DNA of 64,000 bases from NCBI RefSeq assembly GCF_016802725.1, contig NC_052668.1, positions 28,439,675 through 28,503,674 on the forward strand. The letters run 5' to 3'. The DNA is from Solenopsis invicta (Eukaryota > Arthropoda > Insecta > Hymenoptera > Formicidae). Positions within the stretch are counted from its first letter, which is position 1, and every line of letters starts with the position of its first letter. The notes below the pieces were generated by a model, which saw nothing but the letters and a program-made list of their open reading frames with translations, had not been told where the DNA came from and ran no database searches. Positions 35,000-46,835 of this stretch are shown here, piece by piece. A program made the translations under genes and the position numbers.

Positions 35000-35733
35000 G
35001 ACTGTGTTGCTATCGTTCCATAGGTTATCATATTCGCTGCTTTGAATGTTTTTTATTACACGGAGAAAAATAGCTGTCGTAGATAAAAGAATGCATATGG
35101 TAACTAAATTACGTCGTAATGGGCAGCTAATCTTTTATCTGCAATTATTTATAAATATTTCATTTGTTATATCCAAAATGTACTTTAAAAGAAAAAAAAA
35201 CTTACAATTAGTAGCTAAAAGTTATTCTAGATAACTTCATAATTAGCTACCAAGTGTATTACCTATACGTATTACCTATACACTAACATATTGGTTAGAT
35301 CCGATAACTATTTTTATGTTGCTATACGATGTGATTCTGATAGACATGCATGTTTTGCTACTTTACTAAGGTATTAGGAACAACAGCAAATCGTTTTGCT
35401 GTAATCATAAATTCATAGTTACGACAGTAAATATAGCCTTAGCAAACCATGGTTAGATATAACAGCGAAAATTTTTCTTTCTTTGTATGAAATAGCATAT
35501 TAAGTAAAATATTAATTATTTAAAAATTACAATAGTACGTTGAATCAATGTTCTTTAGATTTCAAATTAAACAAACAATTGTTAAGGGCTATAGAAGCAG
35601 AGCTAGGTCGTCGTGTTGATATAAACAATCTTTAGATAATAACAATATACTATGAATTTTTAGTAGTTTTGACCGTAAATGCGGTCATCTTTAGTAAAAA
35701 TAAAGTAACATTATTAAAATTATGTATTTAACA
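35000..35733. other. Intergenic AT-rich sequence upstream of copy B
   Basis: No gene, terminal repeat or RNA seen. Short open frames here have no recognisable family. Confidence 0.5.
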
Positions 35734-35990
35734 GACTGCTGCCAATAAACTTTTAACAATTGCCATTACGTTAGTTATTTATTCAGCGATTGCAAGAATT
35801 TATAAGACTGACGAAATGACCTGCTCGTCGCATACAATGTTTGAAAAATTCTGTTTATGTACCATGTATATGTTTAGTCATAGAAAAACGGTTTAAGAAA
35901 AATATTATCGCTTGACTGTGTTGCTATAGTTCCATAGGTTATCATATTCGCCGATTTGAATGTCTTTTATTTAGACAATATATTATATTA
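35734..35990 (-). pseudogene. Duplicated promoter and truncated signal-peptide exon of an aminopeptidase
   Basis: Minus strand from ATG ~35767: MAIVKSLLAAV matches residues 6-16 of copy B and then stops. The upstream ~220 bp match 34860-34990 (for example GAAATGACCTGCTCG, TAGTCATAGAAAAACGG). This is the 5' end of another copy, cut off after about 11 codons. Confidence 0.75.
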
Positions 35991-36869
35991 TTATTATATC
36001 ATTAGGATTAAGAATTGTCTCGATCAAAAATGGTATCCTTCTTTGCATAACTTTTTACATTTTGAGCAATACAATACAAAAAAAGATCAAGAACTAAAAG
36101 TACAAACGAGCGAAGTGCGTGCTGGCCTTTGAACGGCAAAGTACTTTTCACTTTACTTTAATATTCTGTAACTACTTGTTGGAGCAATTTTGTTCAAACA
36201 GTTGTTTTTCCATTCAAAAAAATATTTTGCTGATGTAGATTACTCACTATTTTTTGTATCTGCCGAAAAGAATTGTTTGTCACATATAAAATTCATAGAA
36301 GTAACATTTAATAATATCTTCTAGAAAATATAAATCTTATTGCCAGTTATAGTTAAATTTTATAATAAATATGAATAGACGTCACAGACAAATTTTCTTT
36401 TGAAATTTTACAATTAGTTCAAATATAAACTCTGTCTCTATTATTTAGATTAGTTAAGTATCAAACATCTTGCAATTTCACAATGTTTGATAATGTTTAT
36501 CTTAGTTAACTTTTTGCAGACAAAAATTATGGTTGTACTTGCAAGATCATTTTTTTGAGCGTGGTGGAATAAAGAATTATATCTCGTATACATCCAAAAC
36601 TTTTGGGGGATATACGGATAATGAGAATCATAAAATAAAAATAAAAACGCATTTTAGAAATTCAAGCATTAAACATTTTTATTTAAAATTAGTATTAGAT
36701 TAAATGTGAATTAAAAAGCATCATTTAATTATATTAATATGCAATATAGAATATAATGCTATATTAGAATATTATTTTTTCTTATAAATAATATATATAA
36801 TTTGTACACCCTTTTTCATTCTTTTATTTTAAACCTGGATTAAATCTGATTATGATGTATCATTGCTGA
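35991..36869. other. 3' flank of aminopeptidase copy C, non-coding
   Basis: Matches the 3' flank of copy B at 14880-15350 in order and orientation. AT-rich with no gene. Confidence 0.5.
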
Positions 36870-39800
36870 ACGTATTGATTGAATGTGTATTTTTTAAAAC
36901 AACAAAAAATTTCGACAAAGTATTGTTTATTTTGTCTAAGATTGCTTTCTTGTTGTTTAAATTCGTTTGTATATTTATTCCATATTGTTCAGCAAATGTT
37001 TTTATCTGTAACAAAATATTTCATAATTCCAGATAAAAATAATAGAACAATAAAATGTTTAATAATGCTGTATAACGTTGTCAAGTTCCTCTTCCCTGAA
37101 ACTATTGTTAATGATTTTCTGAAGAATTAATGGTTCATGGATATTGTAAGACATATTAAAACTTGTATTAGTTTTTATTAAATACAATCCTAAATAACAA
37201 TGAATGTCTACAAAATATCGTTAAAAATATTGACATGACTTATGCAATGTCTGAGGTAACATTAATAGAGAAAGGAAGAGAGTGATGGGAATACCATTTC
37301 CGTTTTATAAAATCAAAATTCAGTAAATATTAATGCGACATAGTTTTTATCAACAGCAGTTTGATACCAATAGAGTTTTATCAATCTCTTTATAAGTAGA
37401 AGTTTATCGACTATTTAGAACGAACGTAATTTAAAATGTATTAATAGGTCTTGCAGGTACAGAACATTTTTGTTGCTCTATAGTAAACAGTTATTTAAGA
37501 TTAATCAATTATTAAGAGATTATTCTTTTGCAATTAAGGGAAAAATGCAGTCATAATGTTTTCATATTTAAATACTTAGAACACCTCTTACTATGAAGAC
37601 TGGTCTATAACTTAATACTTAATAAATATTTATTTCAGAATCTGTGTTCATTAAATCTTTTTTTTTTTTGTTTTGACAAATACATTCTGCTTTAAAAAAA
37701 TTATTTAACGCATTTTTTATAACATTTTATATAATTAAATTACTGAATTATATTTTTCAAAGTAAATAGCTTATATAATCTTTATTACAATTTATACAAA
37801 GTAATTTTACTTACTTCTCGTGATTAGTAATAAAAAATTTAATCGCTACATGAGTAGTTGGAAAATTGTGAACATATTATTGAAGAGATCATGGGAATAT
37901 GCTCCCACATATTTGGAACAAAAATTTAAATGTTTTTCAAGAATGTGTAAATTCTCTGAACAACCAAGAAACTGCCCTTGAGATTTGAATGTTCTCTGTT
38001 GTGCTTGCATGAACTGTTCCCAAAGAGATTCATTCGCCTTCATGAGACCAAAGCAATACAGCTTTTCTTGCTGAAATAATGGTTCACTAGGAAAAAAATA
38101 ATAGTAATTAAATAAAATTTGCTTAAGAGTACATGTTTTAAGTATACTTTTATTTTACTTCACTATTCTAATACCCTTCGTTACGTTAGTAAAATATAAT
38201 GATAATACAAAAAAGATTATTAATATTTCATTTTTATTTGGTAAACAGAAATAATTATTATACTTTATACCACTTCCTTTTAATTAAAATTAAACAGTGT
38301 TAACTCTTAACAATGTATTATGTAAAATATTACACATATTAAATCGATAAGATTAGCGTTATATGCCATTTAACATTAAATAAAAGATCGATGAATAATG
38401 TATCTAAAATTATTGACTTAGAATTTAGCTGTTACACTTTGCGAATAAATTTTTATATTAAAATTAGTTGTAAAAAAATTGTTACTGCCATTGTACATTT
38501 CTAGAAATTTGAAATTGGAATCTTTTTAAATATATCTTTTAATAAAACTTACTTATTTGAGGTTGGGTCTTCCACATATGCAAGTAATGTAGAAGTAATT
38601 TTTGCTTGACAATCCGAAAGACCATATACACATTCATATTTGTACACGTGCATTCTAAGACTTTCAATGAAAAGATCACAACGATGTCCTTCTTTGTCGA
38701 TACGTTCAAATAGTTTACGCATCAAATGCGATAAAAATGGCTAAAAAAAAATATTTTATAATAATCATGCTAACACTAGCAAATTAAAGGTAAGTTGTGA
38801 AATAACTTATTAATTTCCTAATAACTGTTTAATAATTATTTTCAACGCTAGATGCTTAATGTATAACAATTTGTGAAATGTATTGTTATACATTAATTAT
38901 TGTATCCTTTCTTTCTCATTGAGTTTATTAATTTAAATTAACTCAATAACTTGGTTCCGTAGTAATATCGTGTTGGACTGTGATATACGAGTACAGTGCG
39001 GTGCAATAATTCGAAGAGCCTAGTAGATGGCTGACTTACCAATGCCACAGTCCAGCATATGTTATATAAATTCAATATTTGTGTGATACGTGAAATTATT
39101 AGTACTCATTCAACTTTAATTCATGGTGCATTTCTTTAGCACGTAAAAATTTTAATAAAATAATGAATGTCTTAAAAATTTATGGTACTGACTGTGCTTG
39201 AAGGTATTTTATTAATATAATATTAAGTTTCGAAACACATCTTCCGTCAAGAAATGCGATAACATTCGGAAGAGAAAAACAGCTAAAAAGTAATAAATAA
39301 AATATAAAATACTTTTTTAAAAACATAGGTACAAATAGATACTATAAAGTAAAATAAGATTTATATTGATTTTTATTTCTAAAACTTTGTCTTAACTATT
39401 GTTACATTTTTATTTTGAATATTTGAATAATTTACTTAGGACAAGCAGTAATAATTACATACACGTGTCTACATATTATAACATAACAGTTTTTTTGATA
39501 GTGTTAATAGATATATCCTTTCTTAAAACACTAGTAAATATATTGTTACTGTGAAGTAACGATTCTTTTTTTTCGAAATTGATGCGGCCAAACAGCCGCA
39601 GATCACGAACAGGTGGTTCATTTTAGCCGCGCAAGTTATAATTTGTCGTTCAAATTGATGCGGTTGCCTTACGCTTAACACGTGCCGGAAGCAAACGTTG
39701 ACGAACAAAAAACGCGGACAGTCGACGACTGCGACCCCCTCTGTTGAGAAAGAATTATTAAGTAACGATCTCCTAAAAACCGGCGACGGATATTATAGAT

Positions 39801-40600
39801 TAGCCAAAAATAGTCCGATTTATGAGATCACTTCGGAGTGATCTCTCAACAGCTTATAATTTTTACAAATGATAAACATTTAGTAAATCTAAAAAAAGAT
39901 AAATTATTGTTTTTACATTATCGTAAAAATAAGGAACAATCGACATATTTTAACATTGTCTTCTTATCACCTCCCCCCCCTTTTTTAGTACATATGCTCA
40001 GTACCAAAAACCTACCTGTTCTAGCCTTTCTGTTAAAAAATAAAGTTTTAAGAAAAGTTAGAAAAATGTATTTTTTTCAGTGCTCTAGACTAGAATAATT
40101 TCTTAAGAATTATCTTCATTGAAAGATTTACACTCACATGTAAAGCATCATGCCCCTGTTTTCATTGATCCTACTGCCGTAATGTGGAATAGCAACATGA
40201 TCCATTTTCAGTACAAGAACAGTGCTATTGGTGAACTTTTCGAGTTCTTGCTTTGCCTTTTCGATAATATCGAGAAAATATGTGGTATGAGCAAGAAGGT
40301 GTTTTGGACTCCATATTTTCACATTACCGTCCAAATTTGAGACATAACCATAATCAGCGATCACAAATCCTAAAAATAGGTAGACATAATAGAAGTTGTT
40401 TCAAAGTATGTCCATAATTTTCCGTCGGCTTCGTCGATTTCTGATCGTGTGGATACCATATTCAATAATACTGTATAATTGGGATAGTGCTTGATAAAAA
40501 GCTTGAAGGTCGCTTTTATGGCAGGTTTATCCCAAGACGGAAATGCTTACCGCGCGCAGATTGAGCGAAAATGTTTTACGGCTAACCATCTATAAAATTA
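36870..40600 (-). pseudogene. Aminopeptidase N copy C, decayed
   Basis: Blocks match exons of copy B: exon 11 (36870-37014), exon 10 (about 37075-37145), exon 9 (37817-38090, with SLWEQFMQAQQRT and FLGCSENLHILEKHLNF), exon 8 (about 38556-38742), exon 5 (about 39190-39290) and exon 2 (40134-40600). Exons 3, 4, 6 and 7, including the HEXXH zinc site, are missing. Exon 2 has stops around 40365-40375, exon 5 carries an AT-rich insertion, and exon 9 loses frame near its end. In the GAMEN position the sequence reads INENR, different again from copy B. It cannot encode an active enzyme. Confidence 0.83.
39543..39850 (+). mobile_element. LTR relic, paralogous to the one at 1239
   Basis: Same landmarks as 1239-1545 (TGTTACTGTGAAGTAACGATTC onward, GATGCGGCCAAACAGCCGCAG). 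Shared by copies A and C and absent from copy B. Confidence 0.6.
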
Positions 40601-42776
40601 TAATTTGCTTTTTTACTTCTTGAACATTAGATTTTTCTATGCTGACACACGAGTAATTATGTAAACAAAAAATTTCAATAGCAATATAGATCTCTTTAGA
40701 GAAATCTCTACCAAGATTTAATTTTTTTCTCGGAAATTAAACTTTATTAATAGAAGAAAAGAGGAATTATGGCTACTCCGTCCTTACGGCTACGCTTAAT
40801 TGTTAACTTCGTTAGGTATTGCAACTATTCTGTCCATCACTGTACCCCTTTTAAGTTATGCAAAGTTAAACAAAAATGTGTGATTTTGCTAGTGCGGTTT
40901 TTCAAGTGAAATTTTCATATCAAATTATTTCTTCGATGATTTGGTTATTGCATTAAAGGACTCTGTACAGAAACATTAAAGATATCATTTTATCCGTGGT
41001 GTTTAATGTTAAACAAAGATAAAATGATAATTCTAAAGTTTCTTTGAATGTTTTTAAACAGAAAATTTATTTAAACATAAAATTCAAAATAAGAAAAATT
41101 CTAAACAATGAAAAGTAAATTTTAAACTAAACCAAAATTCACTTTTGAGATAACCATATTACCATTACTTTTCCTTTTCCATCAATTACGCCGATGAGGC
41201 ACGTTTTTATAAATCACATCCTAAGTAATAAATATTTCATTACTTTGAATATATATTCTGTTACACAACACTTTAACAAATATAATCATTTGAGTTTCAA
41301 TATAAAATATTAATTATTAACAAAGTTATTTAATAAAGCAGAAATAGGTGCCATACTATCCTCTTCTTCTTTATTTATAAATCATGATTTGCTTAAACAA
41401 CACGGGAGGATCCTAGATGCGCACAGGCCCGAACAGATATCACCAATCACGTAATCTAATCTAACCCAACCAATGGAAATACTCTAGGTATCGGCTGTTA
41501 TCATTGGTGATGTCCAATTGGGTTTGTGTGCAACTGGGACCCTCCCGACAACACTAGTTTGCAAAAAAGTATCTTTTTAATCATTTTGAAAGAGACAAAA
41601 TGGTTCTTAAAAATTTTTCAATGCTAAAAACGATATAGCAAGCCAATTTTCACTGACCTGTCACAGTTCCGAAATAACTGTAGTTTAATAAACAAAAAAT
41701 GGCTTTTGACGATTAAAATTTTTGTTTTTAAGGTTTATTTTATCAGTGCTATTAATACTTTAAAAAACTAATTATTGTAAAATACAAAACAATGCTATAA
41801 GAATTACTATAGTAATATATATAATTAATAATAGTTTCTTATTTGTAAAATATTATTCTAAAGTTTTAATTTAATTTTTGTTTAAGATATATAATTTCTA
41901 AGCAAAATGGAATGTTACGGTATTGGTGATATTTCTCAAATTATTGTGAGAAAGTGATAAATCTTATGAACGTTTAATACTATATAATTATGTATAAGTC
42001 AGTACAGGTGAGATAATTAAATATTACTTAAAATAATATCACATATTTAACATTCTAATCCTTTTGTTTAATGTTTTCACGAGTGTGCAAATTTTAATTT
42101 TTTATGCCTTTAGTATGTCATAATATAATAATTATTGTGTTAAATTTATGACTATAAATATTTATTAAAAATAAAAAAATTAATAAATAGCATAGCGGAA
42201 TAAGTATGTCAAATCTGTCCCCACACCAATCGAGCTCAAATTGATACTGTTAGTTGGCATCTTTAAGATGTAAAATTTCCTTAAATAATATCCTTAAAAA
42301 TATTATTTTTAGGGAGTTATGGAGGGGGGAAGGTAAAATTAAAAAAGTGGTTTTTCTCGAAAACGGATGAATCGATTTTATTGAAAAAAATATATATTGT
42401 AAACATCTTTTAGGTAAATGTAAGGAATTTTGTGCAATTTTTGTGACGAATAAAAACGGTAAAAAAAATTTTTACAATTTTTTTTTTGTGATATTTTTTA
42501 GATACCACTTTTATATTTACACAATATCTTTTCTAGACTCTCTACTTTAACATATTTTTTTTTCAAATTGATTGTAGTTGGGCAACATGGTTAAAAATAA
42601 CAATCATTCACGTAACGTTGCGCTACGCGTGCCGCGCCGACCGGGCGGCCATGGCCCTGACGCGCCGCAGCGTACGATGGTCGTTGCCATGGAACTTACA
42701 TACTAGCCTTCTTGCAGTATTGCAATGTTTAGTTGTCAAGAAAATTAATAGAAATAAAGATTTAATTACTGCATAA
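40601..42776. other. First-intron block of copy C, uninterrupted version
   Basis: Non-coding and AT-rich. Closely matches 2185-3330 plus 11447-12471, with an intact TTAA at 41752-41755 where copy A has its 8.1 kb insertion. Contains the GC-rich island at 42607-42695. Ends at the 5' LTR of the Gypsy element. Confidence 0.75.
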
Positions 42777-43079
42777 TGTTACGTCCTGCGGAGTAACAAT
42801 TCTTTTCTTTCGAAATCGATGCAGCCAAGCAACCGAAAAATTGCGAAAAGATGGCCTATCTTAATCGCGCGGATACGCTAAAATTGTCCGGTCGAGTCAA
42901 TACGGTTGGTCTACCCTTGACACGTGCCGATTTTGGGCGGAAGCAAGCGTTGAAACGCGGATGATTGACCCCACCGACTCGAAACACTTGTCGCGCAATT
43001 AATAGGTAGGGCGTGGGCAATAATAAGAGACGGTACACCTGCGGATTAAAATCCCATAGGAACCATAGGCAGAATCAGG

Positions 43080-43120
43080 TATAAAAGGAAGGAGCTTCGG
43101 AGCTCGCGAGCACTTACTTT
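43080..43120 (+). promoter_or_regulatory. LTR promoter
   Basis: TATAAAAGG at 43080-43088, followed about 25-30 nt later by GAGCACTTAC, the likely start. The same TATA lies in the 3' LTR at about 55904-55912. Confidence 0.65.
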
Positions 43121-43576
43121 CTTACAGTCATTTACAGTCACTTACGAGCACATACCGCACCTTTTTCATCAATCGCTCATTTTTCGTTCGCGATTCACTC
43201 TAGTTCGATCCGGCGCACATTCCGTGACATTATATGTCCGAGTTTGTGACGTTCGGATTCGTATTTATCGTACTTAAATTTGACGCAGCATTGTGAGATC
43301 CGAACAATCTGAGTGCCAACCGTCGACCAACCGTCCGCCGTTGTAAGCTGAATCCGCTCCGCCAACCACTAAATCGTTCGCACCTTCAAAACTTCACCCA
43401 ACAGTAAGTCTCAGCCGTCCATTATTATTTTTATTTTATTTTTACTCTTCATAAGACTACCTTCTCTCTCTAATAAGATATTTATTATATTTTTCAAAAC
43501 ACTCATATACTCAGTATTATTCCACCACCCTTCCTTTCCTCCCTCTATTACTCTCACTTTCTTTATTTTCACGCAG

Positions 43577-44412
43577 GATACAATCGAACTCTCTCTCTCT
43601 TTCGATTGGGTCCGCGACTCTCTTTATTTCCCGCAGGATACAATCGAGCTCTTTCGATTGGGTCCGCGACTCTCTTTATTTCCCGCAGGATACAATCGAG
43701 CTCTTTCGATTGGGTCCGCGACTTTCTTTATTTCCCGCAGGATACAATCGAGCTCTTTCGATTGGGTCCGCGACTCTCTTTATTTCCCGCAGGATACAGT
43801 CGAGCTCTTTCGATTGGGTCCGCGACTCTTTTTATTTCCCGTAGGATACAATCGAGCTCTTTCGATTGGGTCCACGACTCTCTTTATTTCCCGCAGGATA
43901 CAGTCGAGCTCTTTCGATTGGGTCCGCGACTCTTTATTTTCCGCAGGATACAATCGAGCTCTTTCGATTGGGTCCGCGATTCTCTTTATTTCCCGCAGGA
44001 TACAGTCGAGCTCTTTCGATTGGGTCCGCGACTTTTTTTATTTCCCGTAGGATACAATCGAGCTCTTTCGATTGGGTCCACGACTCTCTTTATTTCCCGC
44101 AGGATACAGTCGAGCTCTATCGATTGGGTCCGCGACTCTTTATTTCCCGTAGGATACAATCGAGCTCTTTCAATTGGGTCCACGACTCTCTTTATTTCCC
44201 GCAGGATACAGTCGAGCTCTTTCGATTGGGTCCGCGACTCTCTTTATTTCCCGCAGGATACAGTCGAGCTCTTTTGATTGGGTCCGCGACTTTTTTTATT
44301 TCCCGTAGGATACAATCGAGCTCTTTCGATTGGGTCCACGACTCTCTTTATTTCCCGCAGGATACAGTCGAGCTCTCGCGATTGGGTCCGCGACTCTCCT
44401 TATTCCCTGCTG
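43577..44412 (+). repeat. 52-bp tandem repeat array in the 5' LTR, about 16 copies
   Basis: The unit contains TTTATTTCCCGCAGGATACA, then TCGAGCTCTTTCGATTGGGT, then CCGCGACTC. Copies differ in marker bases (CGCAGG or CGTAGG, ACAAT or ACAGT, CCGCG or CCACG), and these markers alternate in pairs in the second half, showing amplification of multi-unit blocks. AATCGA and TCGATT inside each unit can pair around GAGCTC. Because 52 is not a multiple of 3, all three plus frames stay open across the array; these open frames are not genes. Confidence 0.93.
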
Positions 44413-45222
44413 GATATAATCGAACTTTCGTTCGATTGAATTCGCAATTTTCTTTGCTTCCAGTGGAAACGAAGAATTCCGTCCCTTTTATTAATTTAAA
44501 CTTTTTTCTTTCTCCTTTCAAGAAGTTACAATATAAATTTTTTTTCCCTTTATTAGAAAGAGAGAACGTAGCCTTAATTTTTAAATTCATTCTACTGCGT
44601 AATCGTGCCCCTGAGCGGAAAACGCAAATCACAATATACACCAACACACGCACATTTATATCTCGTTAAGCACCAATGTAACCAATTAGAATTTAAGTTA
44701 TAATTACATTTTTTTTTTTTTTTATTAAGAACATAAGATTTTTCTTCTTTTTATTATACATGTTCTCTATTAACAAAAATGTTATTTGCAAATTAATAAT
44801 TATTATTTTAGTCATCACCTATCATTGTAATTGGTTATTTCTTTTATTATGTTAAAATAAATTGTAATTCTTAGTTTCAATCATTTTTCTTTACTTCAAT
44901 CACCTCTAATTCCCGCTCCGATAAAATTGCACTTAGTCCGATCCCGCGTAAAAGCGATTCAATTCGTTTACGCAAAATAAGGACTACATGAATGCAAGAG
45001 TCTGAATGAGAGTCATAGGTCGTCATTCTCGACACCTGACCTACATTCTGACTCACCTGACGCATTCGACTCGTCGCACTCGCCCGGAGACATGTGTGCG
45101 AGAGATTAGGCCTGTTCCGTCCTTCCTACCTCGCTCGAATTATTTCTCTAAGTCTCTACCTGCCAACCGACCCGAGAGACTTATTTCGAGAATTCTGGAC
45201 GTAACAGACATTTGAGAAATTT

Positions 45223-45240
45223 TGGGGGCTCGTCCGGGAT
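45223..45240 (+). promoter_or_regulatory. Primer binding site, tRNA-Pro type
   Basis: TGGGGGCTCGTCCGGGAT is complementary to the 3' end of tRNA-Pro, the same 18-nt site known from murine leukaemia viruses. It lies 16 nt after the LTR end (45206); most LTR elements have 0-5 nt here. Confidence 0.85.
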
Positions 45241-45266
45241 GAAAAGTGCAATTTTTAAGAGCAGGA

Positions 45267-46835
45267 ATGACTACGAGGTCCGGATCAAATAAAGAAGAAA
45301 TCGAAAACATTTATAAATCTGCTGTTGAAAACCAGGGTATACCTGGACGTAAACCAGTCACGATTACACAGACATCAACTCCCACCACATCCTTTAAAAA
45401 AATTCCTAGATTATTTGATCTTACTTTGCATGATTCGGAGAGTTCGTTGGGAGGTGGCGACGAGACGCTAATACCTGGTTTCGACGACTCCGACGTTGCG
45501 GGAGACGATACAGTAAAAAGAATAGAGGGACCCGAACCTATCATTAAAATTAAACCACCCGGAATGGCTCACTCAAATCCGTTCGCTTCTTTGAAGTACG
45601 CGGTAGAGGCCGTCCCTTTCTTTGATGGACAAAATATTCCGTTATCTTATTTTATTGAAGGATGCGAGGAAGCTAAGTCCATGCTACCCGCCGAGGCGGA
45701 GCTTCAATTTGCTCGCATAATTAGAACACGAATCGTCGGCGAAGCGCGCCGTACAATTCAGGATCAAAATTTCGATACCGTTGCTCAATTAACCGCATAT
45801 TTAAAACAAGTATACGGGGCATCTAAGACCGTATATCAATTGCAAGGGGAATTAGGGTGCATTTATCAAAAAAATGAAGAAGATGTAATTACTTATGCGA
45901 ATAGAGTAAAATTGTTAGGAAAACAAATATTAGAAGCATATAAAGCATGAGGAAATGGCCCACCCGATCATAATGTAAAAACATCACTGGAAAAAGACAT
46001 GTGTAAATGTTTCATTAGAGGGTTGAAACCGGAAATTGAGCAAAGAATCGCGAGAGATTTAAATGTTCAAGAAACCGTATCCGATGCATTAAGAATAGAG
46101 CGCGAACTACGCTCAATGACCGACTTGCGACAAGGCAAAGGTAGCGCTGCCGACCGAGAAACAATTATTAGTCGGCCGCGCGAAACGTGTCAAATTTGTT
46201 ACAAGGAGGGACATTCAGCTTCAAAATGCAGAAAATTGACTCAAACAATTCAGCTGGGTCATATCGGATCCGATTTAGGAACTGAAATTTTAATATGTCA
46301 AATTTGCAAAAAACGTGGGCACGGTGCCGACAAATGTCGGTTACGCGATCCTCAAACTCGACAGTCTGTTAGAATGATACGGGAAAATAACGTCATTTGT
46401 CAATTATGCTCTAAATCCGGGCATGACGTTAAGTCATGTAGAAATAATAAAATTAATATTCAAAATAAGCCCTCTCTAGTTTGCCAGTGATGTGATCGGC
46501 TAGGGCATACGGCCAATAATTGTTGGAAAAAACAAAATGTGCAACGCGGCGAGGTGAACAAATTAAAAATCACTTGTCAAATTTGCAATAATTTCGGGCA
46601 TATCGCAAAAAATTGTCGATCAAATCCGAAGGTAGATGCGGTACCTAAAGATTTAATAGTTTGTCGATATTGCAAAGAGCAGGGGCACCTCCTCGAGAAT
46701 TGCGAACTGCGAATTGCAAGCAATAATCGTAGAAAAGCAAACAATTCGGGAAACGCGGATGGACCCTCGACGTCGGGTGTGCAGCAGGGGTCCGGAAGGA
46801 TCTCACACCCGTCGCCAGCCAAAGAAACCAAGTAA
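45267..46835 (+). pseudogene. gag with six CCHC zinc knuckles, two in-frame stops
   Basis: Structural protein that packages the element RNA. ATG at 45267. The first ~100 residues are acidic and Ser/Thr-rich; a capsid-like region follows (NPFASLKYAVEAVPFFDGQN, RIIRTRIVGEARRTI, CIYQKNEEDVITYANRV). The C-terminal third has CCHC knuckles starting CQICYKEGH, CQICKKRGH, CQLCSKSGH, a fourth hit by a stop, CQICNNFGH and CRYCKEQGH. Stops at 45948-45950 and 46488-46490 lie in the same frame, so the frame itself is preserved from start to 46835. Most Gypsy gags have one or two knuckles. The 3' end overlaps the pol frame by about 100 nt. Confidence 0.85.

Larger units (their letters stand above)
42777..45206 (+). 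repeat. 5' LTR, 2.43 kb
   Basis: Begins TGTTACGTCC and ends GGACGTAACA, perfectly inverted. Contains a TATA promoter at 43080 and a 52-bp tandem array. Unusually long for a Gypsy LTR. The region 44410-45206 after the array is AT-rich and, beyond about 44615, has no counterpart in the 3' LTR. Confidence 0.85.

Noticed and set aside
43577..44412. CRISPR array or satellite
   Set aside because: Units are contiguous with no unique spacers, and the array lies within an LTR of a eukaryotic retroelement.
43606..44669. Three long overlapping plus-strand open frames of 130-267 codons and minus-strand partners
   Set aside because: They are translations of the 52-bp LTR array in different frames. A unit length that is not a multiple of 3 and lacks stops keeps all frames open.
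45948..46490. Stop codons in gag as programmed readthrough
   Set aside because: Two stops, one inside a zinc knuckle, alongside other stops and frameshifts in pol and env, point to decay; no readthrough context is evident.
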